64,000 nt of DNA from Stagnimonas aquatica (lineage in GTDB: Bacteria > Pseudomonadota > Gammaproteobacteria > Nevskiales > Nevskiaceae). Of the stretch, positions 16,158 to 23,475 are shown in pieces. The notes beneath the pieces were generated by a model that was given only the letters and a program-made list of their open reading frames with translations, searched no databases and was not told the origin of the DNA. Each line of letters opens with the position of its first letter. Position 1 is the stretch's first letter. The position numbers were made by a program, and so were the translations under genes. The stretch covers positions 1-64,000 of the forward strand of contig NZ_RJVO01000006.1 in assembly GCF_003730135.1 (NCBI RefSeq). Direction: 5' to 3'.

Positions 16158-16630
16158 TGACGCCCACTGCTGACCTAGTGGTACTGGCGATGTTCACGCT
16201 ATCCGTTGGCGTGCTGCTCGGCCTGTATCTCGGCATGCGTTGGGCGATGGTGGGCCAGGACGGCACCCCGTTCGCCAACCTCGCCGAGGTGGGCCAAGGC
16301 ATGCACCTGCTGCTGGCGCGGACACAATTTCTGGACGCCGCCCAGCCCGACGAGCTCGAAGCCATCCGCAAGCTGCAGTCCAGCGCTAGCAGGCGAGCAC
16401 CCATGTTCAGACCTCGCCAGCGCGTTCGCTGCCGAAACACGGGCCTGATCTACCGAATCGTCGACTGGCCGCGCCGCTGCTTGTTCGAGGCAACTGCCTT
16501 GCCGGCCTATACCTTTACGGCCGAGAGCGGCGGCGACATCACGCTCTGGGTAATTCCGCAGGCGGACATGGAGGACGGGCGGTTCACCCCGGTTGGTGAC
16601 GCCGTGCCCACAGCGGTGGGCGAGTTCTGA
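16157..16630 (+). CDS. Phage membrane-anchored protein, unknown
   Basis: 157 residues. The first 25 form a transmembrane helix (LVVLAMFTLSVGVLLGLYLG). A soluble part follows, with a short beta-rich segment (RQRVRCRNTGLIYRIVDWP) similar to small SH3-like phage proteins. It starts one base inside the previous stop. No known family; early-region position only. Confidence 0.55.
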   Translation: MTPTADLVVLAMFTLSVGVLLGLYLGMRWAMVGQDGTPFANLAEVGQGMHLLLARTQFLDAAQPDELEAIRKLQSSASRRAPMFRPRQRVRCRNTGLIYRIVDWPRRCLFEATALPAYTFTAESGGDITLWVIPQADMEDGRFTPVGDAVPTAVGEF

Positions 16631-16635
16631 TCTTC

Positions 16636-16974
16636 GTGTCCACCCTCGACCGCCAGTCCCTGCTCGCCGCCCTGTCGCGCCACGTTGGCCGCGACCGGGG
16701 CGTGACAGCGCGGGCGCTGGTGGTCGAAATTTGCGGCACCTGGTCGGCGGCGGGGGAGCGCCACCTTCGCGAGCTGGTGGAGGCGCTGCGCCAGGACGGC
16801 ATCGCCGTCTGCGCGGACCCCAGCAACGGCTACCACATCGCCGCGACAGCCGAGGAGCTGCAAGCCTCGATACAGTTTCTACGGCAGCGGGCGCTCACCA
16901 GCCTGCGCCAGATCCGCCAGCTCAAGCGCCTGGCCCAGCCCGACCTGGGCGGCCAGCGGCGCCTGCTGCTGTAG
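16636..16974 (+). CDS. Small winged-helix phage protein
   Basis: 112 residues from a GTG start. The block HLRELVEALRQDGIAVCADP followed by NGYHIA has the form of a winged helix with a beta-hairpin wing, a pattern seen in many small phage regulatory proteins. The C-terminal third is a charged helix (RALTSLRQIRQLKRLAQ). Specific role unknown. Confidence 0.6.
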   Translation: MSTLDRQSLLAALSRHVGRDRGVTARALVVEICGTWSAAGERHLRELVEALRQDGIAVCADPSNGYHIAATAEELQASIQFLRQRALTSLRQIRQLKRLAQPDLGGQRRLLL

Positions 16975-16989
16975 CGCAAGGGAGCCCCC

Positions 16990-17613
16990 ATGCACTGCAT
17001 CTGTCCGGCCTGCGGTTTCAATGCGCCGCTGCTGTCCTTCACCAGCGAGGCTGCCGCCCACCGGTTTGCCGAGCTGACCCTCCGCGTGCCACCGGCGCTG
17101 GGCAACGTCCTGCAGCTCTATCTGCACCTCTTCGCGCCCGCCAAGCACAGGATGACCTTCGAGAAGGCATGCCGCGTGCTGGAGCCGCTCCTGGTGGTGA
17201 TCGAGACCGGCAACGTCCGCTATGCCAAGCGCGACTGGTCAGTGAGCCACGCCCAGTTGGCCGAGGCCTTGGGCTACATGGTCGGCCGCCGTGCGGAGCT
17301 CGAACTGCCGCTGCGCAACCACAACTATCTGGCCAAGGTGCTGAGCAGCGCCGCCAACAAGCTGGAGGCGGCCACCGAGGCGCAGCAGATCCAGCAGAAG
17401 CGCGAGCCACCAGCCCCGACGCCGGTGGCTCCAACCGCCGATGAGCAGAAGGTCATCGCCCGGCGAAAGGCTGTCGAGGAGCTCGGTGCCGAGCTCGCTG
17501 CCGCCAAGCGGCTCCGGTTGGAGGTGACCCGCGACCAGCTTGCCGACCACCTATTTGCTGCAGGCCACACCAAGGCCGACATCGAGTTCGCGCTCGACAA
17601 GGTGCTGCCATGA
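16990..17613 (+). CDS. Early phage protein with N-terminal zinc-finger motif
   Basis: 207 residues. It starts MHCICPACGF, a C-x-C-x2-C cluster that could bind zinc. The middle is helical (HAQLAEALGYMVGRRAELE), with a Pro-rich linker near 140 and a charged C-terminal helix. Similar proteins appear between DUF3164 and GemA genes in Mu-like phages; function unknown. It overlaps the next gene by 4 bp. Confidence 0.6.
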   Translation: MHCICPACGFNAPLLSFTSEAAAHRFAELTLRVPPALGNVLQLYLHLFAPAKHRMTFEKACRVLEPLLVVIETGNVRYAKRDWSVSHAQLAEALGYMVGRRAELELPLRNHNYLAKVLSSAANKLEAATEAQQIQQKREPPAPTPVAPTADEQKVIARRKAVEELGAELAAAKRLRLEVTRDQLADHLFAAGHTKADIEFALDKVLP

Positions 17614-17810
17614 CTCGCGATGAGATCGAGCACTGGGTGCGGAGCTGCCTACGCAAGGCGCGCTACAGCAATTCCCACAAAGCCGAGGTGGGGCGGAGCC
17701 GTTGCCAGCGCCAGCGCCCCGATACCGCGTTGCGCATTTACCCCTGCGACTACTGCTACGGCTGGCACCTGACCAAGGTCGCCGCCAATCCCGAGAGGAT
17801 CGAATCATGA
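17610..17810 (+). CDS. Small zinc-ribbon phage protein
   Basis: 66 residues. It has Cys14, a basic middle and the block YPCDYCYGWHLTK, a C-x2-C...H arrangement seen in many small phage zinc-ribbon proteins. It overlaps both neighbours by 4 bp (ATGA), so it belongs to the early operon. Function unknown. Confidence 0.6.
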   Translation: MTRDEIEHWVRSCLRKARYSNSHKAEVGRSRCQRQRPDTALRIYPCDYCYGWHLTKVAANPERIES

Positions 17811-18004
17811 GAGTGTGGGTTTTCGACGAGGCGAAGCTCGACCAGGCCCTGCTGACCTGGTCGGACGAGTTGGGCGCACTGCTGCCCGAGGAATCGCGGC
17901 AGATCACCGAAGCGATCCGCCGCTTCCTCACCTCCGAGGCCGCCCTCAAATTGCGCGTGCGAGAGTGCGAGCCGCCGCCGAGCAGCGACGACGAAAGCCA
18001 CTGA
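17807..18004 (+). CDS. Small early phage protein, unknown
   Basis: 65 residues. Mostly helical and acidic (FDEAKLDQALLTWSDELG) with a disordered C-terminus. The start overlaps the preceding stop (ATGA). No family recognised; kept because of tight operon packing and sensible composition. Confidence 0.55.
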   Translation: MRVWVFDEAKLDQALLTWSDELGALLPEESRQITEAIRRFLTSEAALKLRVRECEPPPSSDDESH

Positions 18005-18016
18005 GACCGCCCCGCC

Positions 18017-18694
18017 GTGGCCACCAAAGACCCGCGCCAGACCGAGCTTGCCCGCATTCATATCCTGAAGGCGGCGCTCATTGGCACCCGAGAGTTCGAC
18101 GCCGAGGACTACGCCAATGTGGTCTGGGTTCACGGGCGCCAGCACTCCAGCAAAGACCTGGACGGCCACGGCCGTCGCCAGGTGATCGAGCATCTGCAGG
18201 CGCGCCTCAAGGCCATTGACCCCAAGCACCCGAAGCTGGCGCGCTTCCAGGGGCAGCCCAAGAACATCGGCGCCCGTGGGCGCGGCGAGCTGGAAAAGAT
18301 CGAGGCGCTGCTCACCGACGCGGGTCTGGGCTGGAACTACGCCCACTCGCTGGCCAAGCGCATGTACCGCCGCGACCGGGTGCAACTCTGCGCCGACGGC
18401 CAACTGGTGGGCATCGTCGCCGCCTTGCACAAGGCCGCGCTCAAGCGCCTGGCCACCGACCTGGAGCAACTGCTCGGCTACTCCTGGGCCGACTACGGCG
18501 CGCACCTGGCGGCCTGGCTGTTTGACTTCGACACCCTTCACCGGCGGTTCGATGCCTACCCCGAGGTCATGAGCAAGGTGCTGCGCTGGTGCCGTGGCGA
18601 CTTGGCCGTCGTCTGCCAGTGGCCCGTCGACCAGGACAAGCCGAGCTGCTGCAGCGGTTGCTTCCAAGTCTCGCTGTCGCAGGTCCGTGCGTGA
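18017..18694 (+). CDS. gemA: GemA regulatory protein (Mu gp16 family)
   Basis: 225 residues. The opening ELARIHILKAALIG, the central LDGHGRRQVIEHL and GWNYAHSLAKRM are hallmark segments of the GemA family. In Mu, GemA modulates host gene expression and DNA topology and lies just before mor, as here. The stop overlaps the GTG of the next gene. Confidence 0.88.
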   Translation: MATKDPRQTELARIHILKAALIGTREFDAEDYANVVWVHGRQHSSKDLDGHGRRQVIEHLQARLKAIDPKHPKLARFQGQPKNIGARGRGELEKIEALLTDAGLGWNYAHSLAKRMYRRDRVQLCADGQLVGIVAALHKAALKRLATDLEQLLGYSWADYGAHLAAWLFDFDTLHRRFDAYPEVMSKVLRWCRGDLAVVCQWPVDQDKPSCCSGCFQVSLSQVRA

Positions 18695-19158
18695 CTGACG
18701 ATCTGGCCAAGGTCGATATCAACCGCCTGATCGCGCCCCAGTTGCGCAAGATCGCGGCCACCATCGGCCTGCCAGACACCCTCAAGCTGCTGCGCAAGCG
18801 CGGCGGCACCAAGACCCATGTGCCTCAAGGCCCAGAGGCACGGCTCTTCCCCGATGTGCTCGAAGACGACAAGGCGCGCAACCTGGCGCGGCTGTTCACC
18901 GGGCACCAGTACCTGACGCTCCCAAAGGCCGACAAGATTCTCCAGGAACTCCGCGACCAGCAGATCCGCGCCGAGGTTGAGCAAGGGCGCAAACTGCAGG
19001 CCCAGGCGCTTCACTACCAGCTCACCGAGCGCCAGATTCTCAACATCCGCCGTGGCGACCGGGGCGACAAGTTCAGGAGCGTCCGCGACGTGGAGACGCG
19101 CCGGGAGTTGCAGACCGATTTGTTCGACTCCGCCACTCCGAACCGGGCACGGCAATGA
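18691..19158 (+). CDS. mor: Mor/C-like late transcription activator
   Basis: 155 residues from the GTG at 18691. The C-terminal half has the Mor-type pattern: a helix EVEQGRKLQAQALHYQLTE followed by RQILNIRRG as recognition region. In Mu, Mor switches on middle transcription and its paralogue C switches on late genes. Here only one such gene is seen, so it may directly activate both late operons. Its gene is the last of the early cluster, again as in Mu. An extended N-terminus (about 1-60) is less family-like. Confidence 0.78.
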   Translation: MTDDLAKVDINRLIAPQLRKIAATIGLPDTLKLLRKRGGTKTHVPQGPEARLFPDVLEDDKARNLARLFTGHQYLTLPKADKILQELRDQQIRAEVEQGRKLQAQALHYQLTERQILNIRRGDRGDKFRSVRDVETRRELQTDLFDSATPNRARQ

Positions 19159-19291
19159 AAGCGCCCGTTAAAGCCCCCTTAAAGCTGACCTGCAAGGCCC
19201 CTGTGGCGCTTTCCCCCCATCAGTCCCCCTCCCAATGGATTGCGCGACTCCTGCGCGCTGCCAGGGGCTAGTTGTATTCAGGAGGTTGCCA
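19159..19291 (+). promoter_or_regulatory. Intergenic region after mor with phased repeats
   Basis: It holds TTAAAGC twice (19168-19174 and 19179-19185, 11 bp apart, so on the same helix face) and an AAAGCGCC/GGCGCTTT inverted pair about 40 bp apart spanning this block. A strong ribosome site, CAGGAGG, at 19280-19286 serves the gene at 19292. It may be a middle promoter; the sequence alone does not show this. Confidence 0.4.
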
Positions 19292-19732
19292 ATGCCCGCA
19301 AAGACCAGCCGCAGACAGCCAGACCTGTTTGGAGTTCCTCCGCGCCGTCCGGCCCGTGTGCTGATGCACGTCCACGACGCGGGGCATCTGCCGGGAGGTC
19401 GGAAGGGCGCCGAGATGCAGATAACCGTTCGAGGGAATATCCGCGGCTTCGACGTGATCGAGTCAGCGGTCGAGAACGCCTACGCAAAGCTGCGCGGTGA
19501 CTCCGACTACGCCACCCTCAATATGGAGGATGCCGACGGCAACATCCTAATCAGTGAGGACGACGAAGACAGAGGGGAGTACTGGCTTAAAGACAAGCTG
19601 ATTAGTGCGGCAATTGTTTCGGCCTCTCCGAGATCGGCATCAAGCATTTCCACCCAGGCCACGCCACCAAGGCAGTGCAAACTCTGTGGAGACGAAATCA
19701 AACCCGGCTGGATTCATGGGTGCGGATCATGA
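19292..19732 (+). CDS. Phage protein of unknown function with C-terminal zinc-knuckle
   Basis: 146 residues from the ATG at 19292, preceded by CAGGAGG at ideal distance. The N-terminal 40 residues are basic and unstructured; a beta-alpha-rich middle (MQITVRGNIRGFDVIE, then SAVENAYAKL) follows; the end has CKLCGDEIKPGWIHGC, resembling a TraR-like or zinc-knuckle motif. Between the activator gene and the late operon; function unknown. Confidence 0.6.
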   Translation: MPAKTSRRQPDLFGVPPRRPARVLMHVHDAGHLPGGRKGAEMQITVRGNIRGFDVIESAVENAYAKLRGDSDYATLNMEDADGNILISEDDEDRGEYWLKDKLISAAIVSASPRSASSISTQATPPRQCKLCGDEIKPGWIHGCGS

Positions 19733-19777
19733 GGCCCAACGCCCAAGCTCACCGGAAAACCGGCCAGGGGCCGAACC

Positions 19778-20038
19778 ATGAATAAGAGCGCGCAGGACGA
19801 GAGGCCGGGTTTTCCGGTGGAGCACCTAGTTGGGCCTGAGCCACGCTGGACGTTTGCCTGCACTCGCTGCGCGTGGATAGGCAGCGACCCGCGCAGCACA
19901 TTTATGCACGGATTCTGCGATTGCCCGGAGTGTGGAAATTCATGCACGACCGACGAGCCCAGCTACGAGCCTCGCGCTGGATGCCTTGACGGCAGCGCGC
20001 CCGGCTTCGATCCGATTTGGCCGCCCAACGCTAATTAG
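19778..20038 (+). CDS. Small Cys-rich phage protein
   Basis: 86 residues. Cys residues occur as C-x2-C (FACTRCAW), C-x-C-x2-C (FCDCPECGNSC) and one near the end, compatible with one or two zinc sites. It begins 45 bp after the previous gene; no strong ribosome site. No family recognised. Its AT-richer neighbourhood hints at an independent cargo gene. Confidence 0.5.
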   Translation: MNKSAQDERPGFPVEHLVGPEPRWTFACTRCAWIGSDPRSTFMHGFCDCPECGNSCTTDEPSYEPRAGCLDGSAPGFDPIWPPNAN

Positions 20039-20086
20039 CCCGCGTTTGACCCACCGCCGCCCCCACCCGTAACCTCGTTGCACTGA

Positions 20087-20124
20087 TCGCCCCGCCACCG
20101 AGCGGGGCGAAACATTTCCGGCAT
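20087..20124 (+). promoter_or_regulatory. Late-operon control element, rightward copy
   Basis: TCGCCCCGC, loop CACCGA, GCGGGGCG, then AAACATTTCCGGCAT. It matches the leftward copy (8857-8893, minus strand) except for loop length and sequence. It ends 36 bp before the protease start at 20161. Same arrangement and distance at both late operons point to a shared promoter/activator site; a -10 near GCATAC (20121-20126) would place the dyad centre near -35. Inference. Confidence 0.72.
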
Positions 20125-20160
20125 ACCCGGGAAGCAGGCCGGCCAAGACACTGGCGGCCT

Positions 20161-21156
20161 ATGAAGCGCAACCGCCTAGCCCTCTGCAGCGAGATTCCGG
20201 ACCACGGCCCCGGCAAGGTGCCGTCCGAGCTCAAGTGCATTCCCGCGCCCGACGCCGAGGGCAAGGTTCGGGGCCGCGATGGCCGTAGCTGGTTCTTCGA
20301 CCAGCCGGAGCTGGTGCTGCGCAACAGTCCAGACCGCATCGCCATCGACATCAACCACTCCACCGACCTGGCTGCGCCACGCGGCGAGGAAGCGCCGGCT
20401 GCCGGCTGGATCAACGGCCGCGAGTTAGAGCTGCGGGACGGCGCTATCTGGGGCAAGCCCCGCTGGAACGCCCGTGGCACCGCCGCCGTTGAGGGCGAGG
20501 AGTACGCCTTTATCTCCCCGGTCTTCGACTACGACGGCGCCGGCCGGATCGTGCGGCTCGTCCGCGTATCGCTCACCAACAACCCGAACCTCGACCTGGC
20601 GCTGAACGCGGCTGTCCTCGACCAGGACGTGGACGACTACCCCCCGGAGACACTGACCATGAAGAACCTGCTCAAGGAGCTGGGCCTGCCGGAAACCGCT
20701 GGCGAAGCCGAGGCCCTCGTCGCCCTCAACTCGCTGAAAACCCAGCACCAGACGGCGCTCAACGCCGCGCAGACGCCGGACCTCAACAAGTACGTCCCGC
20801 GCGCCGACTACGACGCGATGCAGACCCGGGCGCTCAACGCCGAGCAGTCGATTGCCGACAAGGCGCGTACCGACCGCGAGAAGGCGGCCGACCAGGAGCT
20901 CGATGCGGCGCAGAAGGCCGGCAAGATCACGCCGGCCTCGCGCGAGTTCTATCGCGCCACCTGCATGGCTGAGGGCGGCCTGGAGAAGTTCCGCGACTTC
21001 CTGAAGTCCGCGCCCGCCATCGTCGAGCCGGGAACCACCGTCTCCGACGAACTGCCCACCGGCCAGAAGACCGCGCTCAACGCGCAGCAGAAGGCCGTGG
21101 CGCTGTCGCTGGGCCTCAGCGAAGAGCAGTTCCTCAAGGGCGCGAAGCAGCAGTAA
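20161..21156 (+). CDS. Mu I-like prohead protease with fused scaffold
   Basis: 331 residues. The protease half (1-160) has His66 in DINHSTDL and Ser137 in VSLTNNPNL, matching the active-site segments of Mu I-type prohead proteases. The C-terminal half is Ala/Glu/Lys-rich helix typical of a scaffold, ending EEQFLKGAKQQ. It processes the scaffold and itself as the head matures. First gene of the rightward late operon, 36 bp after the conserved element. Confidence 0.88.
   Translation: MKRNRLALCSEIPDHGPGKVPSELKCIPAPDAEGKVRGRDGRSWFFDQPELVLRNSPDRIAIDINHSTDLAAPRGEEAPAAGWINGRELELRDGAIWGKPRWNARGTAAVEGEEYAFISPVFDYDGAGRIVRLVRVSLTNNPNLDLALNAAVLDQDVDDYPPETLTMKNLLKELGLPETAGEAEALVALNSLKTQHQTALNAAQTPDLNKYVPRADYDAMQTRALNAEQSIADKARTDREKAADQELDAAQKAGKITPASREFYRATCMAEGGLEKFRDFLKSAPAIVEPGTTVSDELPTGQKTALNAQQKAVALSLGLSEEQFLKGAKQQ
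20659..21156 (+). CDS. Nested scaffold protein (Mu Z-like), internal start
   Basis: In frame inside the protease gene, the ATG at 20659 (codon 167, MKNLLKELGLPE) is preceded by CGGAGA at 20645-20650, a good ribosome site. It would give a 165-residue scaffold without the protease domain, exactly at the domain boundary. Mu makes scaffold Z from within gene I in the same way. Expression is inferred from the start signals and analogy. Confidence 0.6.
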   Translation: MKNLLKELGLPETAGEAEALVALNSLKTQHQTALNAAQTPDLNKYVPRADYDAMQTRALNAEQSIADKARTDREKAADQELDAAQKAGKITPASREFYRATCMAEGGLEKFRDFLKSAPAIVEPGTTVSDELPTGQKTALNAQQKAVALSLGLSEEQFLKGAKQQ

Positions 21157-21198
21157 CGCCGCCAATCCGCCCGCACCCAACCCCTAGGAGTCCCGCGC

Positions 21199-21591
21199 AT
21201 GACCGCACTCGCCCAATCCCGCCAGACGCCGGAGCGTCTCGGCAACATCCTCTCCATCACGATGGCTGCCGGCGCGCATGGCTTCCTGGGCGGCATGGCT
21301 CAGGTGAACGCGACCGGCGGCGGCGATGCCGCCACGGCGACCGCAGCCAACAAGACCGTTGGCGTCTTCATGGCCGATGCCGGCCCCGGCGAAGCGGCCA
21401 ACGTCAAGAAGGGCATCTTCGCGTTCGCCAACAGCGCCGGTGCCGACGAGATCACCAAGGCCAACATCGGTGCCACCTGCTACGTGGTCGATGACCAGAC
21501 GGTGGCCAAAACCAGCGACACCAACGCACGGCCGGCAGCCGGCAAGGTCTTCGACGTCGACGAGTACGGCGTCTGGGTGGACTTCCGCTAG
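21199..21591 (+). CDS. Head decoration-type protein (putative)
   Basis: 130 residues with a DUF2190/gpD-like composition: Ala/Gly-rich, few charges, and a beta-rich end (YVVDDQTVAKT to VFDVDEYGVWVDF). Genes between scaffold and major head protein in Mu-like phages often encode capsid cement or decoration proteins. Preceded by AGGAG before the ATG. Assigned by position and style, not by motif. Confidence 0.65.
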   Translation: MTALAQSRQTPERLGNILSITMAAGAHGFLGGMAQVNATGGGDAATATAANKTVGVFMADAGPGEAANVKKGIFAFANSAGADEITKANIGATCYVVDDQTVAKTSDTNARPAAGKVFDVDEYGVWVDFR

Positions 21592-21653
21592 CCCGCCCCT
21601 CACCCAGCGTCCCACCTCTCCCTCTTTCGCCGTAGCTTCTATAGGAGCGCCCT

Positions 21654-22562
21654 ATGTCCCGAGTCGCCGTTTCGCCGCAGTTGATGACTGCGATTTTTCA
21701 GGGTTTCAAGGCCCTTTATCTGAAGGGTTTCGAGGCACAGGAGGCCTTGTACCAGTCGCTGGTGATGGTCGTGCCCTCCAACACTAGCAAGGAGGTTTAC
21801 GGCTGGCTGGGTCAATCCACGGGCTTCCGTGAGTGGATCGGCGACCGGGTTATCCAGGCTTTGACCACCCATGACTTCTCGATTGCCAACAAGCACTTCG
21901 AGAACACCGTGGGCGTGAATCGCAATCAAGTCGAGGACGATGAATATGGCGTCCTCAATCCGGTGTTCGAGCAGCTCGGCATGGACGCCAAAGCCCACCC
22001 TAACCAGGTGATCTTCGAGCTGCTCAAGGCTGGCCGCACCACACTTTGCTACGACGGCGTGCCGTTCTTCTCGGCAAATCATCCGACCACCAATGCGAAG
22101 GGCGGCAAGATCACCCAGAGCAACCTCACGACCGAAGTCGGTGGCAAGCCCACTTGGTATGTGTTCGACACCACCAAGGCGATCAAGCCGATCATCTGGC
22201 AGGTGCGCAAGCCCTACGACTTCGTGCGCAAAGACCAGAAGGAAGACGACATCGTCTTCTTCAACAACCAGGCGGTGTACGGCGCCGATGCCCGCGTCAA
22301 TGCTGGCTTCGCGCTCTGGCAACTCGCCCATGCCTGCGACAAGGACTTGACCAGCGCCAACTTCAAGGCGGTGCGCACGGCCATGCGCCAGCTCAAGGGC
22401 GACAACGGTCGGCCCCTGGCAGTGCGCCCGGTGGAGATTCACGTTCCCACCGCCCTCGAGTCGGCAGCCGAACTGCTGTTCGACAAGGCCACCATCAATG
22501 GTGGCGAGACCAACGAGCTGTACAAGGCCGCCAAGGTTGTGGTGAACCCCTACCTCGACTAA
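21654..22562 (+). CDS. Major head protein, Mu gpT type
   Basis: 302 residues, the usual length. Segments FQGFKALYLKGFE near the N-terminus, KEVYGWLGQSTGFREWIGDR, and SANHPTTNAKGG are highly characteristic of the Mu-like major head subunit family. It forms the icosahedral shell. It carries the start context AGGAGCGCCCT before the ATG. A non-coding gap with two hairpins follows, perhaps to set its expression apart from tail genes. Confidence 0.95.
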   Translation: MSRVAVSPQLMTAIFQGFKALYLKGFEAQEALYQSLVMVVPSNTSKEVYGWLGQSTGFREWIGDRVIQALTTHDFSIANKHFENTVGVNRNQVEDDEYGVLNPVFEQLGMDAKAHPNQVIFELLKAGRTTLCYDGVPFFSANHPTTNAKGGKITQSNLTTEVGGKPTWYVFDTTKAIKPIIWQVRKPYDFVRKDQKEDDIVFFNNQAVYGADARVNAGFALWQLAHACDKDLTSANFKAVRTAMRQLKGDNGRPLAVRPVEIHVPTALESAAELLFDKATINGGETNELYKAAKVVVNPYLD

Positions 22563-22592
22563 CCAATACCCCGAGAGAGAGCCCTGTGATAG

Positions 22593-22616
22593 CCGCCAGG
22601 TCCGTGAGCCTGGCGG
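22593..22616. terminator. Stem-loop after the major head gene
   Basis: CCGCCAGG (22593-22600) pairs with CCTGGCGG (22609-22616) around an 8-nt loop. No U-tract follows. With the larger hairpin at 22667 it may attenuate or protect the 3' end of the head mRNA. Confidence 0.45.
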
Positions 22617-22666
22617 GCGGTGAGGGCCAGTAAAGGCCGCCGATCACGGTAGCGGCAGCCACCCGA

Positions 22667-22698
22667 TGGCCCCGGCCGGAATGAGCCGGCCGGGGCCA
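22667..22698. terminator. Strong 13-bp hairpin between head and tail genes
   Basis: TGGCCCCGGCCGG and CCGGCCGGGGCCA are perfectly complementary around the loop AATGAG. It lies 105 bp after the major head stop and 26 bp before the next gene. No U-tract, so partial termination or RNA protection is the likely role. Confidence 0.55.
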
Positions 22699-22723
22699 GC
22701 GTCATCAACGAGACCCCGAACCC

Positions 22724-23026
22724 ATGCAGCTCACCGGCACCTTCTGGACCCAAAAGGAAACCGTCGCCGCCGCCGAAAGCGCGGTGGTCGAGCTGGTTCA
22801 CGGCGGCCCGTCGAGCATCGCAGTGGCGAGTGAGCCTACGGGCACCGCCATCGTCAGCTACACGCTGGACGATCCAAGCGATAACGACGCCAAATGGTTC
22901 CAGCTCGGCACCAATCTGGCGGGTGCCAGCAACTGCTTTTCTCCTGGGCGGCCGGCGCGCGGCTTCAAGGTCGCTGCCGCTGTCGCAGGCTGCGACGTCA
23001 CTGTCCTGCAGCCCGAGCGCGTATGA
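22724..23026 (+). CDS. Phage structural protein of unknown role
   Basis: 100 residues, beta-rich, starting MQLTGTFWTQ. It sits between the major head gene and the gp36-like gene, where small capsid- or connector-associated proteins are found. Its stop overlaps the next ATG. No family recognised. Confidence 0.6.
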   Translation: MQLTGTFWTQKETVAAAESAVVELVHGGPSSIAVASEPTGTAIVSYTLDDPSDNDAKWFQLGTNLAGASNCFSPGRPARGFKVAAAVAGCDVTVLQPERV

Positions 23027-23475
23027 GCTACGCAACCTACAGCGACCTGGTCGAGCGTGAGTCGGAAGACACCATCTACGCCGCTGCCGACAACGACCGC
23101 GATGGCGAGCTGAGCGCGGCGGAGCTGTTGGCCATCGACAAGGCGCTGGCCGACGCCACCGGCGAGATGAACAGCTACATCGGCCAGCGCCACGACCTGC
23201 CGTTGCCGACCGCGCCGGTTTGGGCCGCGCAGATCTGTATCGACATCGCCCTGTACCGCCTATCGCGCATGGCCGATGCGCTGACCAACGAACTGCGGCA
23301 GCGGTATGCCGATGCCGTCGCCTTCCTCAAGCGCGTCTCCAAGGGCGAGGCCGGCCTGGGCCTGGCAGCCGAGGCGACGCCGCCCATCACCGCCGCCGGT
23401 GAGATTCGCGGCGGCGAGATTCTGGTCGAGTCGCAGCCGCGACTGTTCGGGCGCAACCGGCGCGGGGTGCGCTGA
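23023..23475 (+). CDS. DUF1320 head-tail connector protein, Mu gp36-like
   Basis: 150 residues from ATG 23023 (MSYATYSDLVERE). The family pattern is clear: an N-terminal Y-x-D-L, a helical middle with SYIGQRHDLPLP, CIDIALYRL and RYADAVAFLKRVSKGE. An EF-hand-like DNDRDGELS (about residues 23-31) is embedded. DUF1320 proteins act at the head-tail junction of Mu-like phages. Overlaps its neighbours by 4 and 1 bp. Confidence 0.88.
   Translation: MSYATYSDLVERESEDTIYAAADNDRDGELSAAELLAIDKALADATGEMNSYIGQRHDLPLPTAPVWAAQICIDIALYRLSRMADALTNELRQRYADAVAFLKRVSKGEAGLGLAAEATPPITAAGEIRGGEILVESQPRLFGRNRRGVR

Noticed and set aside
8857-20124. The two 38-bp elements as attachment sites of a nested element
   Set aside because: They are inverted, not direct, and lie at the same distance from late-operon starts; no integrase or nested element boundary is seen.
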